Assembly (NCBI GenBank): GCA_021819085.1
Contig: JAKASJ010000002.1
Coordinates: 118,672 to 182,671 of the forward strand
Direction of reading: 5' to 3'
Origin: Pseudomonadota bacterium
Lineage (GTDB): Bacteria > Pseudomonadota > Gammaproteobacteria > Acidiferrobacterales > UBA6901
DNA: 64,000 nucleotides
The notes under the pieces: generated by a model
What the model saw: only the letters and a program-made list of their open reading frames with translations
Databases searched by the model: none
What the model was told of the DNA's origin: nothing
Made by a program: the position numbers and the translations under genes
Shown here: piece after piece, positions 9,169 through 18,415 of the stretch
Numbering within the stretch: position 1 is the stretch's first letter
How the letters are laid out: each line of letters begins with the position of its first letter

Positions 9169-10395
9169 ATGGCCGCTTTTGAATACCAGGCTCTGGATGC
9201 CAAAGGCCGAGCCGTCAAGGGGGTGCTCGAGGCCGACGCCGAGCGGCAGGTGCGCGCCATGCTTCGTGAGCGCGGCCTCACTCCCATGCATGTCGAATCC
9301 ATCCACGCCGGCAGGTCCGAGGCGCAGGTTCGTGGAACGCATCGCAGGATATGGCGGCGCGGCATTTCCGGCAGCGAGCTTGCCCTGCTCACGCGGCAGT
9401 TCGCCACCCTGGTGCACGCAGGGTTGACGATTGAGGAATGTCTCAATGCGCTGATCGAACAGACCGAATCCGCACGCACGCGTACGGTGCTGGCCGGCGT
9501 GCGTGGACGCGTGCTGGAGGGCCAGGCGCTGGCGCGCAGCATGAAGGATTTCCCGGAGGCCTTTCCGGACATCTACCGCAACATGGTGGATGCGGGTGAA
9601 CAGTCCGGGCGGCTCGACGAGGTGCTCGAGCGGCTTGCCGACTATACCGAGGAGCGGCAGGCGCTGCAGAACAAGGTGATGCTTGCATTCATCTATCCGG
9701 CGCTGGTGACCATCGTGGCGCTGTCGGTTGTGGCCGGGCTGCTGATCTACGTGGTGCCGCAGGTGACCCGCGTTTTCACCGACACCGGGCAGGCATTGCC
9801 GATGCCGACGCGTGTGCTCATCCATCTCAGCGGATTCGTGCGCGCCGTGGGCGTGTGGTGGCTGGTCGGTGCGGCAGTGGCCTATTTCGGGGCGCGCACA
9901 ATGCTGCGGGAGCCGAAGCTGCGTTTGCGCTGGCACAGGACTCTGCTTCGGATACCGCTGTTCGGACGCCTGGTGCGCGGCATCAATGCGGCGCGTCTTA
10001 CCAGCACGCTCGGGATCCTGACCGCAAGCGGAATTCCGCTGCTCAGCGCCATGCAGTCGGCGTTCCAGGTTGTCAGCAACCTGCCAATGCGCGCCGCCGT
10101 GGAGGATGCTCTGCGTCAGGTGCGCGAGGGTGGCAGCCTGTCGCGTTCCCTGGGCAAGGCCAAACTGTTTCCGCCCCTGGTGATCCATCTGATCGCGAGC
10201 GGCGAGGCGAGCGGCAGCCTTGATGTGATGCTCACGCGTGCGGCCGAAGCGCAGACACGGGAACTCGAGAACTGGGTCTCTGCGCTCACCGCAATGTTGG
10301 AGCCGGCACTGATACTGGTGATGGGCGGCATCGTTCTGTTCATCGTGCTGGCGATCATGTTGCCGATAATCGATATGAATCAGTTGATCAAGTGA
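9169..10395 (+). CDS. gspF: type II secretion system inner-membrane platform protein GspF
   Basis: A 408-residue polytopic protein with two repeated GspF domains (first MLRERGLTPMHVE and TRQFATLVHAGLTIEECL, second RLTSTLGILTASGIPLLSAM) and three membrane segments, the last near the C-terminus (PALILVMGGIVLFIVLAIML). It anchors the GspE motor to the membrane. Confidence 0.96.
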   Translation: MAAFEYQALDAKGRAVKGVLEADAERQVRAMLRERGLTPMHVESIHAGRSEAQVRGTHRRIWRRGISGSELALLTRQFATLVHAGLTIEECLNALIEQTESARTRTVLAGVRGRVLEGQALARSMKDFPEAFPDIYRNMVDAGEQSGRLDEVLERLADYTEERQALQNKVMLAFIYPALVTIVALSVVAGLLIYVVPQVTRVFTDTGQALPMPTRVLIHLSGFVRAVGVWWLVGAAVAYFGARTMLREPKLRLRWHRTLLRIPLFGRLVRGINAARLTSTLGILTASGIPLLSAMQSAFQVVSNLPMRAAVEDALRQVREGGSLSRSLGKAKLFPPLVIHLIASGEASGSLDVMLTRAAEAQTRELENWVSALTAMLEPALILVMGGIVLFIVLAIMLPIIDMNQLIK

Positions 10396-10403
10396 GGATT
10401 GCA

Positions 10404-10844
10404 ATGTACAGGAGCAGAGAACATTCCGGCTTTACGCTGATCGAGGTGCTGGTGGTCATGGTGATCCTGGGCATCCTCGCGGCCATCATTGTCCCACGGA
10501 TCATGGATCGGCCCGAGCAGGCGCGCGTGGTAGCGGCCAAGAGCGACATTCGCGCCATCGTGAGTGCGCTTGATCTTTACCGTCTGGATAACGGCACCTA
10601 TCCGAGCACAGACCAGGGACTGGCGGCGCTGGTGCGCAAACCCGATTCCGGCAATATCCCGGAAAACTGGAGACCCGGCGGTTACCTGGATCACATGCCG
10701 AAGGATCCGTGGGGGCATGCATATCAATATCTCAATCCGGGCCTGCACGGCGAGATCGACGTGTTCAGTTATGGTCCGAACGGCCCCTCGGCAGACGGCG
10801 GCAGCAGCAGTCAGGAAATCGGCAACTGGAATCTGAACCAGTGA
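10404..10844 (+). CDS. gspG: major pseudopilin GspG
   Basis: A 146-residue pseudopilin. A short basic leader precedes the prepilin peptidase site SG/FTLIEVLVVMVILGIL, the membrane/assembly helix, and the C-terminal GspG signature (DNGTYPSTDQGLAAL, PKDPWGHAYQY, DVFSYGPNG). The preferred start is ATG 10404, with GAGG 7 bases upstream. GTG 10392 overlaps the gspF stop and is possible. Confidence 0.96.
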   Translation: MYRSREHSGFTLIEVLVVMVILGILAAIIVPRIMDRPEQARVVAAKSDIRAIVSALDLYRLDNGTYPSTDQGLAALVRKPDSGNIPENWRPGGYLDHMPKDPWGHAYQYLNPGLHGEIDVFSYGPNGPSADGGSSSQEIGNWNLNQ

Positions 10845-10928
10845 GCAGGCTGAGGGCAGCGCAAGGCGTATGCCATACGGTGATTTGCGGGTTACGTCCG
10901 GCGGCCTCGTCGGGCGGAATACCGGGTG

Positions 10929-11537
10929 ATGTCAGGGCAGATGGACAGCCCGCTGCCTGCACCGGTGGGCGCTGAGTCGTTGTGGGGTCTCGCCGTGCTC
11001 CGCACGCCATTGCCCGGACCCCGGGCGCATCCCCGACCCGGACTTCCGTCGGGCCTGCGCCCACGCGGGCAGGGCTTTACCCTGATCGAATTGCTGGTAG
11101 TCATGCTGCTGATCGTGATCGTGATCGGCACGGTGGGGCTCGGCCTGGGTGGCAGCGAATCGCGCGCCGTCCAACAGGAGGCGGCGCGGCTCGCGCTGCT
11201 TGTGCGCACGGCGCGTCAGGAATCGATACTGGAGGGAGAAGTGTATGCGGTCGCATTTTCTTCCGACGGCTATCAGTTTATGGTTCTCGACAACCGCAAG
11301 GGCCGGTTCGAAGCCGTCAGCTCGGATGAGATCCTGCGTCCGCGCCGGTTGCCAGCGGGCATGTCCATCAGTTCGATCACCATCAACGGTGCGGATGCCG
11401 GAAATCGGCCGGAGCTGATCCTGCTTCCGACCGGCGAGCTGCCCGCATTCGATATCGTACTTACCCGCGGCAGCATCAGCTGGCGCGTGGAGGGGACCGC
11501 CGACGGCCGGATCCGGGCAGTGGAGCCCCGTGCCTAA
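10929..11537 (+). CDS. gspH: minor pseudopilin GspH
   Basis: A GspH-family pseudopilin: prepilin motif QG/FTLIELLVVMLLIVIVIG, then the GspH domain (LALLVRTARQESILEGEVYA, YQFMVLDNRKGRFEAV). From ATG 10929 the leader before the cleavage site would be about 48 residues, far longer than usual and rich in Pro/Arg. The real start may be later (for example ATG 10941 or GTG 10995). It follows gspG by about 80 bases and overlaps gspI by 8. Confidence 0.85.
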   Translation: MSGQMDSPLPAPVGAESLWGLAVLRTPLPGPRAHPRPGLPSGLRPRGQGFTLIELLVVMLLIVIVIGTVGLGLGGSESRAVQQEAARLALLVRTARQESILEGEVYAVAFSSDGYQFMVLDNRKGRFEAVSSDEILRPRRLPAGMSISSITINGADAGNRPELILLPTGELPAFDIVLTRGSISWRVEGTADGRIRAVEPRA

Positions 11538-11898
11538 CCGTGCGCGCGGCTTCACCCTGCTCGAGGTGCTGGTGGCGCTGGCAGTGCTCGCGATCGCCCT
11601 GGCGGCGGTCATGCGTGTGACCATTCAATCGATCGAGACCAGTATCAGCCTGCGCAACCATCTGGAAGCGCAGTGGGTGGCCGAAAACCGCATGACCGAG
11701 CATCAGCTGCGCCGCGACTGGCCGTCGACGGACACCACCAGCGGCACCACGGAGTTCAACGGCCGCAGATGGTTTTGGCGTGAGCAGGTATCGGCCACGC
11801 CGATCGCCGGGTTCCGCCGCATTCGGATCGATGTCCGCGCCCACCGTAACCGCGAAGTGCTCGGGCGGATTATCGGCTTTCTGAGGCAGCCAGGATGA
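11530..11898 (+). CDS. gspI: minor pseudopilin GspI
   Basis: A 122-residue pseudopilin with a very short leader and cleavage site RG/FTLLEVLVALAVLAIALA, then the GspI domain (HLEAQWVAENRMTEHQL, RWFWREQVSAT). The start is GTG 11530, inside the gspH end. GspI, J and K form the pseudopilus tip. It overlaps gspJ by 4 bases. Confidence 0.94.
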   Translation: MPNRARGFTLLEVLVALAVLAIALAAVMRVTIQSIETSISLRNHLEAQWVAENRMTEHQLRRDWPSTDTTSGTTEFNGRRWFWREQVSATPIAGFRRIRIDVRAHRNREVLGRIIGFLRQPG

Positions 11899-12548
11899 AC
11901 CGGGGTGTGGGGAGTTATCGCGCGCGCGGCCTGACGCTGCTCGAGATGCTGGTAGCGATCGCGATTTTTGCGCTGATAGCGGTCATGGCCTACGGCGCGC
12001 TCAACCAGGTACTGCGCATCCGGGACCGCGTGACGGCGGAGCGCAGGTTCTGGAGCGGGCTTGCCATGTGTTTTGCGCACCTGCAGGACGATCTCTCCCA
12101 GGTGCGGCCGCGTCCGGTCATCGACGATGATGGCCAGATATTGCAGCCGTTCATCATCCGCCCTGAGGACATGCAGGTGCTCAATGCGCCGCAGCTCGAG
12201 TTCACCCGCGGCGGAGTCCTGGTGACCGGCAATGCCGCGCGCAGCGACCTCGAGCGCGTGGGGTACCAGCTAGAGAATCACGTGCTGTGGCGCCTGAGCT
12301 GGCCGGTGCTGGATCGTGCGCCGAACACGGTGCCTGTGAAGTCGGCGGTTCTGCGCAACGTCACGGAGTTCCGGGTGCGTGCCTTTACTTCCGGGCAGCT
12401 GTGGTCCGACCTGTGGCCGCAGCTGTCTGGCAGCTCGCCAATCGCCAGTCCGATGAATCCGCTCAGTCCGTTTCCGCGCGGTGTCGAGATCAAGCTTGCA
12501 ATCCGCGGCCGCGGCCGCTTCAGGTGGCTGTTTCTCGTACATGAATAG
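11895..12548 (+). CDS. gspJ: minor pseudopilin GspJ
   Basis: A 217-residue pseudopilin; cleavage site RG/LTLLEMLVAIAIFALIAV, then the GspJ domain (ERRFWSGLAMCFAHLQDDLS, LERVGYQLENHVLWRLSW). The residue at mature position 1 is Leu rather than Phe, which some minor pseudopilins tolerate. ATGA overlap with gspI and an 8-base overlap with gspK indicate coupled translation. Confidence 0.94.
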   Translation: MNRGVGSYRARGLTLLEMLVAIAIFALIAVMAYGALNQVLRIRDRVTAERRFWSGLAMCFAHLQDDLSQVRPRPVIDDDGQILQPFIIRPEDMQVLNAPQLEFTRGGVLVTGNAARSDLERVGYQLENHVLWRLSWPVLDRAPNTVPVKSAVLRNVTEFRVRAFTSGQLWSDLWPQLSGSSPIASPMNPLSPFPRGVEIKLAIRGRGRFRWLFLVHE

Positions 12549-13563
12549 GCACCTGAAAGCGGATTGCCGTCCGCTGCGGCAGAGCGGTGTGGCACTGATC
12601 ACCGCCCTGCTGGTCGTGGCCATCGTCGCCGCCATCGCGGCTTATCTCAGCCTGAATCAGGAGGTGTGGATACGTCAGGTTGAGAACCTTGCCGACCGTG
12701 CGCAGGCGGACAAGGTCCGTGACGGCGCGCTCGAACTCGCGCTCAAGGTACTTGAGGACAACGCCAAGAAGAACAACCCGACGGACGATCTTACCCAGGC
12801 GTGGGCGCGTACGCTCCCGCCGATGCCGGTCGCCAATGGAAGCGTTGCCATCAGGATCTACGATGCGGAGGCGCGATTCAATCTCAACAACCTGATGCGC
12901 GGCAGCGTTCCGAGCCAGCCGGACATCGCGGTATTCCAGAACCTGCTGCGATCTCTCGGCATCAGCCCCGGGGTCATCGATGCCCTGCTCGACTGGATCG
13001 GCCCGCCGGGCCCGGCACGGCCGAACGGCGCCCAAAGCGACTACTATCTGACGCTCACGCCGCCCTACCGCGACGCCAATCAGCCGTTGCAGAGCGTAGA
13101 GGAGCTGCGTCTGGTGCGCGGATTCGATGCCAAATCCGTCGAACTGCTGCGGCCTTACGTGGTGGCCCTGCCTGTCCCCACCACGATCAATATCAACACC
13201 ACCAGCGCAATGGTTCTGAGTGCGCTGTTCAATGCCATGCCGCTGCAGACCGCCCAGAACCTGATTGATCAGCGCGACAAGACCCCGCCGGATCCCTTCA
13301 CCGATACGTCACAGCTCCAGGCGCGCGCCGGGCTGCAGCCGGCGAGCCAGCAGACTTACGACGTGAAGACTTCCTATTTCATCGTGGACATCCAGACGAC
13401 TTTCGGCCGTATCTACAGCGACAGCCGGGCACTTGTCTACTGTGCCGGCGGCGGCCAGCCGGCGACGGTCCTGTGGCGGTCCGGGGTCCTGATTGCCAAT
13501 CTGCCGGCGAGTGCGGACAAGGGATTGCCATCGCAGTCGACATTGGATCAGAACGGCACATAG
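12541..13563 (+). CDS. gspK: minor pseudopilin GspK
   Basis: A 340-residue protein starting at ATG 12541, inside the end of gspJ. It has a basic leader and a hydrophobic assembly helix (SGVALITALLVVAIVAAIAAY) followed by the large GspK domain with IYDAEARFNLNNL, LLDWIG and two helix-hairpin-helix-like segments (SVEELRLVRGF, TININTTSAMVLSALF). As in other GspK proteins the typical Glu5 is absent. It caps the pseudopilus tip. Confidence 0.95.
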   Translation: MNRHLKADCRPLRQSGVALITALLVVAIVAAIAAYLSLNQEVWIRQVENLADRAQADKVRDGALELALKVLEDNAKKNNPTDDLTQAWARTLPPMPVANGSVAIRIYDAEARFNLNNLMRGSVPSQPDIAVFQNLLRSLGISPGVIDALLDWIGPPGPARPNGAQSDYYLTLTPPYRDANQPLQSVEELRLVRGFDAKSVELLRPYVVALPVPTTININTTSAMVLSALFNAMPLQTAQNLIDQRDKTPPDPFTDTSQLQARAGLQPASQQTYDVKTSYFIVDIQTTFGRIYSDSRALVYCAGGGQPATVLWRSGVLIANLPASADKGLPSQSTLDQNGT

Positions 13564-13605
13564 CGGTTAAACTGTGTCCAGCGCTGGCAGCTACCGACAA
13601 CAGAC

Positions 13606-14946
13606 ATGACGGCAGACACAATCGGATCTGGCGGCATAGGGACCAAGTCCATCATTCGCTCCTCCATGAACGCACCGGTGAAAAATGGCGTTTTGGGTTT
13701 CCGCACTCCGGACCGCGGGATGCTGAGTCTGCGGCTGCCTGCCGGCTGGCCGGAGGACGGCCTGCCGGTATCGTGGTGGTGGCGCGCGGACAGCGGCGAG
13801 ATGCGTCAGGGCGAGGTTGCCGATCTGGCTGAACTGCCGCCGGAACTGCGCGCTGCCCACGCCTGGGTCTGGACGCCGGCGGCGGAAACCATGCTGGCGC
13901 AGGTCACCCTGCCGACGACCTCACGCGCCCGGATTGCCCAAGCGCTGCCGTACGCACTGGAAGACCAGCTCCTGGGGGAACCGGAAAGTCTGCATTTTGC
14001 CTATCGTCCGCAAGGAGGAGGCAGCCTGGCGGTGGGCGTTACCGCACGCACGCGGCTGCAGACCTGGATCGATGCCCTGAAGGCGGCGGGGCTGGAACCC
14101 GCGGCCCTGTGCCCGGCCACGTTGGCGCTTCCCTGGGCCGGGCAGGGATGGTCGCTCACGCCGGATGGCGGTGAGCTCATCGTGCGCACGGGCGCATGGT
14201 CGGGGTTCACCTGCGATCTGCCGCGCGGCGGTGAATTGCCCGAAGCGCTCGCGATCGCCCTGCGTGAGGCGCGTGCCGGTGCAGCAGCTCCCGAGTCGTT
14301 GTCGTTTTACAATCCGCCCGAAGCGATCGATCTGGGACGCTGGTCCGATACCCTGCAACTGCCGGTACATCGCCTGGAGAAGGAATTCTGGGCACAGCCG
14401 CCCGGTGCTTCCGGGTTCAGCCTGCTCCAGCGTGAGTTTTCGCGGGCAGATCCGATGCGCCAGGTACTGCAGGCGCTGCGACCGGCAGGCGTGATCCTGT
14501 CGGTGTGGGTGGTGCTTGGATTCGGAGTCAATCTCGGCACATGGTGGCACCTGAAGCAGGTCGAGCGTACCCAGCGGCGCGAGATGTACGAACTGTTCCA
14601 GCGCAGCTTTCCGAATGCGCACACCATCGTGGATCCGGCGCTGCAGATGGCACGCGAACTGGGCACGATGCAATCGGGCAGCGGCCGGCCTGTGCCCGGG
14701 GACTTTCTGCCCCTGCTGGCCCAGGCTGCGCCGGCGATCCAGTCGGCCCCGGCAGTGCTTCTGCGCGGCCTGAACTATTCAGACTCGAGCCTGACATTCG
14801 ATGTGCGCGTGGCCGATTATCAGTCTATGGAGGCGCTGCGCAGTGCGCTGGCTGCGCACGGCCTGCGCGCCAAGGTGATGGACGCCACCAGCCATAGCGG
14901 GGCTGTCGACGGGCGCATACGCGTCAAGCCGGGGGCATCCTCATGA
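13606..14946 (+). CDS. gspL: type II secretion system assembly protein GspL
   Basis: A cytoplasmic actin-like N-terminal region (WVWTPAAETMLAQVTLPTTS, ALPYALEDQLLGEPESLHFA), one membrane helix near residue 300 (GVILSVWVVLGFGVNLGTWW) and a periplasmic ferredoxin-like domain. It links GspE to the inner-membrane platform. ATG 13606 gives 446 residues; ATG 13669 (MNAPVKNG) is an equally plausible start since neither has a clear Shine-Dalgarno. Confidence 0.92.
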   Translation: MTADTIGSGGIGTKSIIRSSMNAPVKNGVLGFRTPDRGMLSLRLPAGWPEDGLPVSWWWRADSGEMRQGEVADLAELPPELRAAHAWVWTPAAETMLAQVTLPTTSRARIAQALPYALEDQLLGEPESLHFAYRPQGGGSLAVGVTARTRLQTWIDALKAAGLEPAALCPATLALPWAGQGWSLTPDGGELIVRTGAWSGFTCDLPRGGELPEALAIALREARAGAAAPESLSFYNPPEAIDLGRWSDTLQLPVHRLEKEFWAQPPGASGFSLLQREFSRADPMRQVLQALRPAGVILSVWVVLGFGVNLGTWWHLKQVERTQRREMYELFQRSFPNAHTIVDPALQMARELGTMQSGSGRPVPGDFLPLLAQAAPAIQSAPAVLLRGLNYSDSSLTFDVRVADYQSMEALRSALAAHGLRAKVMDATSHSGAVDGRIRVKPGASS

Positions 14947-15461
14947 AATGGCCGGCACTGACGTTCCTGGAACCCTACCGCGCGCGCTGGCGGGCGCTCC
15001 AGGTGCGCGAGCGTATTGCCGTGATCATTGCGGCCGTGGCGCTGGGTGCGTTTCTGTTCTTTGACCTTCTGTGGATGCCGATGGAGCATGATCTGCACGC
15101 GCTGCGCGTCGCGGTCCCGCGCGATCGTGCGCGCCTGACGCTCATGCGGGCCCAGGCCTTGCAGATCAGCCAGCTGCGTGCAAGCGGCAAGATCGGACAT
15201 GCCTCGAGCGGCGCCATTCTGGCATCCCTGGAGCAGTCGGCGGCCGCGTACGGCTTGAAGCACGCTCTGACCAAATTGGAGCCGAATGGCACCAGCGGGG
15301 CGCGTCTGGTGCTGCAGGGTGTTGCGTTCAATACGCTGGTGACCTGGCTTGATGCGCTGCAGGCGCACAACGGGGTGCGCATAGAAAGTGCAGCGATAAA
15401 CGCGAAGGCGACGCCGGGGGTGGTGGACGCGCGCCTCGAGCTGCGCGGGCCGGGAGCATGA
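14943..15461 (+). CDS. gspM: type II secretion system protein GspM
   Basis: A 172-residue bitopic inner-membrane protein with one N-terminal membrane helix (IAVIIAAVALGAFLFFDLLW) and a periplasmic ferredoxin-like domain (VTWLDALQAHNGVRIESAAI). It partners GspL. ATGA overlaps couple it to gspL upstream and gspN downstream. Confidence 0.92.
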   Translation: MKWPALTFLEPYRARWRALQVRERIAVIIAAVALGAFLFFDLLWMPMEHDLHALRVAVPRDRARLTLMRAQALQISQLRASGKIGHASSGAILASLEQSAAAYGLKHALTKLEPNGTSGARLVLQGVAFNTLVTWLDALQAHNGVRIESAAINAKATPGVVDARLELRGPGA

Positions 15462-16231
15462 CACGCCGCTGGCTGTTTTTCGGTTTCTTGGGTCTGGCAT
15501 TCTACCTGGCATTCCTGATTGCGACGGCGCCGGCGGCGTGGGTGTCCTGGGCGATGGTGCGTGCAAGCCGTGGCATTGTGAGTATCGACCGGCCCGCCGG
15601 GACGGTCTGGCGCGGTCGCGGAGATCTGGTGATCCACGTCGTTTCCTCGCCGCCGCAGAGCCTGGGCACCGCCCGCTGGGTAATCAACCCTCTGTGGCTT
15701 ATCGCGGGACAGTTGCGTGCGCACGCCGCGGTACACGGAGCGGGTACCGAGGCCCGGGCTGATCTGGGTCTGGGCTACCGCCGGATCGTCCTGAGCGATG
15801 TCGCTGCCAGTTTTCCGGCACAGCTTGTCGGTGTTCTCTACAGCCCGGCGGCGTTGGCTGGTCCCGCCGGGCAGGTGCATGTCGGTGCCAAGCGCTTCAC
15901 GTTCGGCAGCCGAACCGTGAACGGAAGCGCGGTGGTTCAATGGCAGCAGGCAGCGAGCAGTCTTTCCAGCGTCAGACCGCTTGGGGATTATCGACTATAC
16001 TTGCAGGGCCACGGGCGAAGTGCAGTGTTGAGACTTGAGACGCGCGATGGTCCCTTGGTGCTGAGCGGGGAGGGCACCTGGCAGCCGGGTACCGGGCAGA
16101 TGCGGTTCAGTGGACTGGCAAGACCCGCTGCGCACCCTGCTGAACTCGAGCCGCTGCTGCGATTGATGGGGCAAAGCAGCAGCGGCGGACAAAGGAATTT
16201 CACGCTGAGCGTGAACTTGGAGCGTCTCTGA
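15458..16231 (+). CDS. gspN: type II secretion system protein GspN
   Basis: A 257-residue protein: one N-terminal membrane helix, then a GspN domain (VSIDRPAGTVWRGRGDLVI, WVINPLWLIAGQLRAHAAV, LSGEGTWQPGTGQMRFSGLA). GspN is accessory and present in only some systems. It overlaps gspM by 4 bases and closes the operon; the prepilin peptidase gspO is not in the window. Confidence 0.9.
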   Translation: MTRRWLFFGFLGLAFYLAFLIATAPAAWVSWAMVRASRGIVSIDRPAGTVWRGRGDLVIHVVSSPPQSLGTARWVINPLWLIAGQLRAHAAVHGAGTEARADLGLGYRRIVLSDVAASFPAQLVGVLYSPAALAGPAGQVHVGAKRFTFGSRTVNGSAVVQWQQAASSLSSVRPLGDYRLYLQGHGRSAVLRLETRDGPLVLSGEGTWQPGTGQMRFSGLARPAAHPAELEPLLRLMGQSSSGGQRNFTLSVNLERL

Positions 16232-16658
16232 TGGATCAGCGCGCCGTCGGTCGTCACGATAGCGGCTGCGGCGAACCCACGGCGACGTGCTGGCGCGCTG
16301 GCTGCACCGGCTTCGCACATCCATGCACGGCCGGTGGGCAGAGCAGGCGGACTCCGGAGATCAGTCATGTTGCTCCGCAAAAGGGCAGCAGTTTTCGCGG
16401 GCCGCAGCTGCAGAGATGGTCCTGCCGTCAGGACGGGCGTTGACGGTCTCGAATTGCGTAAGCGGCGGGTCCGGGCGCTCGCGCGGCGCGGCCGGCGTCG
16501 GGGCAGGAAACCGTGGTCATGCGCTGTCGGTGGCAGAGATGCCGAGCGGTGATTTCCTCGTGACTCCGCAATTGCCGGAGGCGTGCTGGTGAAATCGGCA
16601 GGACTGCCTCCCATGCCGCATTTCCGTCGCATCGGAAGCGGATTGCTCGCGAGGCGAC
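16232..16658. other. non-coding stretch between gspN and the flippase-like gene
   Basis: About 430 G/C-rich bases with several short open frames on both strands, none with a recognisable domain or a good Shine-Dalgarno. No hairpin with a T-run that would end the gsp transcript was seen. It may be a decayed gene. Confidence 0.4.
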
Positions 16659-17594
16659 ATGCTTAAGTTCATCCAGAAAGTCTGGCTGGCGCTTTTCATC
16701 CTGGCGAGCATGGTCTTCGTGACCGGCTATTTCTATCACGACGCAATCAAATTTTGGCATGTGCTGCATCTTTCCCACGGATTTCTTCTTGCTGCAGCCG
16801 TGATCCAGGTATTCTATTGGTTCACAGCGAGTTCGATCTGGCGGAAGATAGTGCTGATGCTTTCATGCGCGAAACTCTCCCTGTTGCAAAGTTACTGCCA
16901 GCTGACAATGGTAGGAATCGGAAAGTACCTGCCGGGCAAGGTATGGGGAATGGTCGCCCGTGGGCTACACCTTAAAAAACATGGCGTCAGCCTGGAAAAT
17001 ACCTTCCTTGCGACCTTCTACGAGCAGTATATCCTGCTGCACGCCAGCGTTGTCCTGTGTGCGGCACTCGTGGTTGTCCTGCTGCCAGCCCGGTACTTCT
17101 GGCTGGCCGGGGTGGCGGTGGTTCTCGCTGTGGTTCTGGGGACATTCATGAGAGACTACGGCATTCGCGGATTCCTTTTTTTCTGGCACAAACTGAGGAA
17201 AGAGGGTCCGGCCACGGTCCGGACCGGCGTCCCGGCGCGCGCCTACCTCTCGCTGCTCGGCAGATTCACTCTGCTGTGGGTGCTCAACGGCTTGGTCTTC
17301 AGCAGCCTATATTTCGCTCTTTTCAGATCGATGCCTGATGTGAAGCTGATCGCAACCCTGATTCTCGCCAATACTGTCGGCATCACGGTCGGATTTCTAG
17401 CACTGTTTGCCCCGGGTGGCATCGGCGTCCGGGAACTCGTCAGCAGCGCTATTCTCGCGCACGCCGTACCGGTGGCCGACGCCGTGCTTTTGGCTCTGAT
17501 ATATCGTCTATGGGTGGTTGCGATGGAGATGCTGAGCGGCATCGCAATCCTTCCGATTGTCACGGCATTCCCGGCTTCGCGGGAAGCGAAATGA
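16659..17594 (+). CDS. lysylphosphatidylglycerol synthase TM-region/flippase-like membrane protein
   Basis: A 311-residue protein with about eight hydrophobic segments and the UPF0104/LPG_synthase_TM pattern: TMVGIGKYLPGKVWGMVARG in the centre and FAPGGIGVRELVSSAILAHA towards the end. Members are membrane proteins associated with lipid or polyprenyl-glycan transport; in glycan gene clusters they are often called flippase-like. It overlaps the methyltransferase gene by 4 bases and faces the glycosyltransferases, so a role in surface glycan assembly is inferred. Confidence 0.8.
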   Translation: MLKFIQKVWLALFILASMVFVTGYFYHDAIKFWHVLHLSHGFLLAAAVIQVFYWFTASSIWRKIVLMLSCAKLSLLQSYCQLTMVGIGKYLPGKVWGMVARGLHLKKHGVSLENTFLATFYEQYILLHASVVLCAALVVVLLPARYFWLAGVAVVLAVVLGTFMRDYGIRGFLFFWHKLRKEGPATVRTGVPARAYLSLLGRFTLLWVLNGLVFSSLYFALFRSMPDVKLIATLILANTVGITVGFLALFAPGGIGVRELVSSAILAHAVPVADAVLLALIYRLWVVAMEMLSGIAILPIVTAFPASREAK

Positions 17595-18415
17595 CAGATC
17601 CTGATTTCGATCAAGTCGACTACTGGACGCGCCGCATCAGCGGAGACATTGACCTTGGCGTGGTTGGGCATCGGTCGCTGGGGCGCGCATATAATGAATA
17701 CATCTACCGGCGGCGTGCAGTTGTTTTGAGGGACGCCATTGAAGAACTGGGGCTGGAGCCGGCAGGCTCGAAGGTCCTGGATGTCGGGGCAGGTAGTGGG
17801 TATTACGTCGATTTCTGGCGGGCACTCGGCGTTCCAGCTCTCGTCGGGATTGATCTGTCCCGGGAGGGGATGGAACGGCTGGCAGCAAAATACCCTGAGT
17901 ACCGTTTCCTGTGCGCGGACGTCACCAGTCCCTCGATTTCAGCGGCAATCGACTCGCGGTTTTCTGTGATCACAGTGTTTGACGTCATTTATCACATCAC
18001 CGACGACGACGCCGCGCAACGGGCGTTCAATTCGATTTCCGAAATGCTGGAGCGGGACGGGTATCTGCTGGTGTTCGATCACATCATGGGCAGTGACTAT
18101 GCGCTGCGCCAGCATGTCAAATATCGCGGGGAACAGCATTACGCCGAGATGCTGCATAGGGCCAGTCTCGAGATCGTCGGGCGCAGACCGCTGTTCGTCT
18201 TCCTCGAGCCCCCGGTGATCGGACACAGATCTGCGGATGTCCTGATCAGTGGAATATACTGCGCTGCCGGAATGCTCATGAGGCGTTGGAACCGGCTGGG
18301 AAGTCTTGCCGGCCGTCTGGTCTACCGGCTCGATGACTGGTTCAGCAGATCGGGCGTGAAAACGGCCAATCACGAACTTCTCATCATCAAAAAGCGAGCG
18401 GATTCCGGCCCCTAG
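17591..18415 (+). CDS. class I SAM-dependent methyltransferase
   Basis: A 274-residue protein starting at ATG 17591 (ATGA overlap with the preceding gene). SAM-binding motif I is KVLDVGAGSGYYVDF near residue 65, followed by the acidic end of strand 2 (LVGIDLS), motif II (YRFLCADV) and FSVITVFDVIYHITDDDAAQ. The substrate is unknown; the glycan neighbourhood suggests a sugar, lipid-linked glycan or related small molecule. It converges with the GT4 gene, their ends overlapping by 4 bases. Confidence 0.85.
   Translation: MTDPDFDQVDYWTRRISGDIDLGVVGHRSLGRAYNEYIYRRRAVVLRDAIEELGLEPAGSKVLDVGAGSGYYVDFWRALGVPALVGIDLSREGMERLAAKYPEYRFLCADVTSPSISAAIDSRFSVITVFDVIYHITDDDAAQRAFNSISEMLERDGYLLVFDHIMGSDYALRQHVKYRGEQHYAEMLHRASLEIVGRRPLFVFLEPPVIGHRSADVLISGIYCAAGMLMRRWNRLGSLAGRLVYRLDDWFSRSGVKTANHELLIIKKRADSGP

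Noticed and set aside
8821..10404. 527-codon minus-strand open frame
   Set aside because: It covers gspE end and all of gspF, whose families are certain; the product has shadow-type composition.
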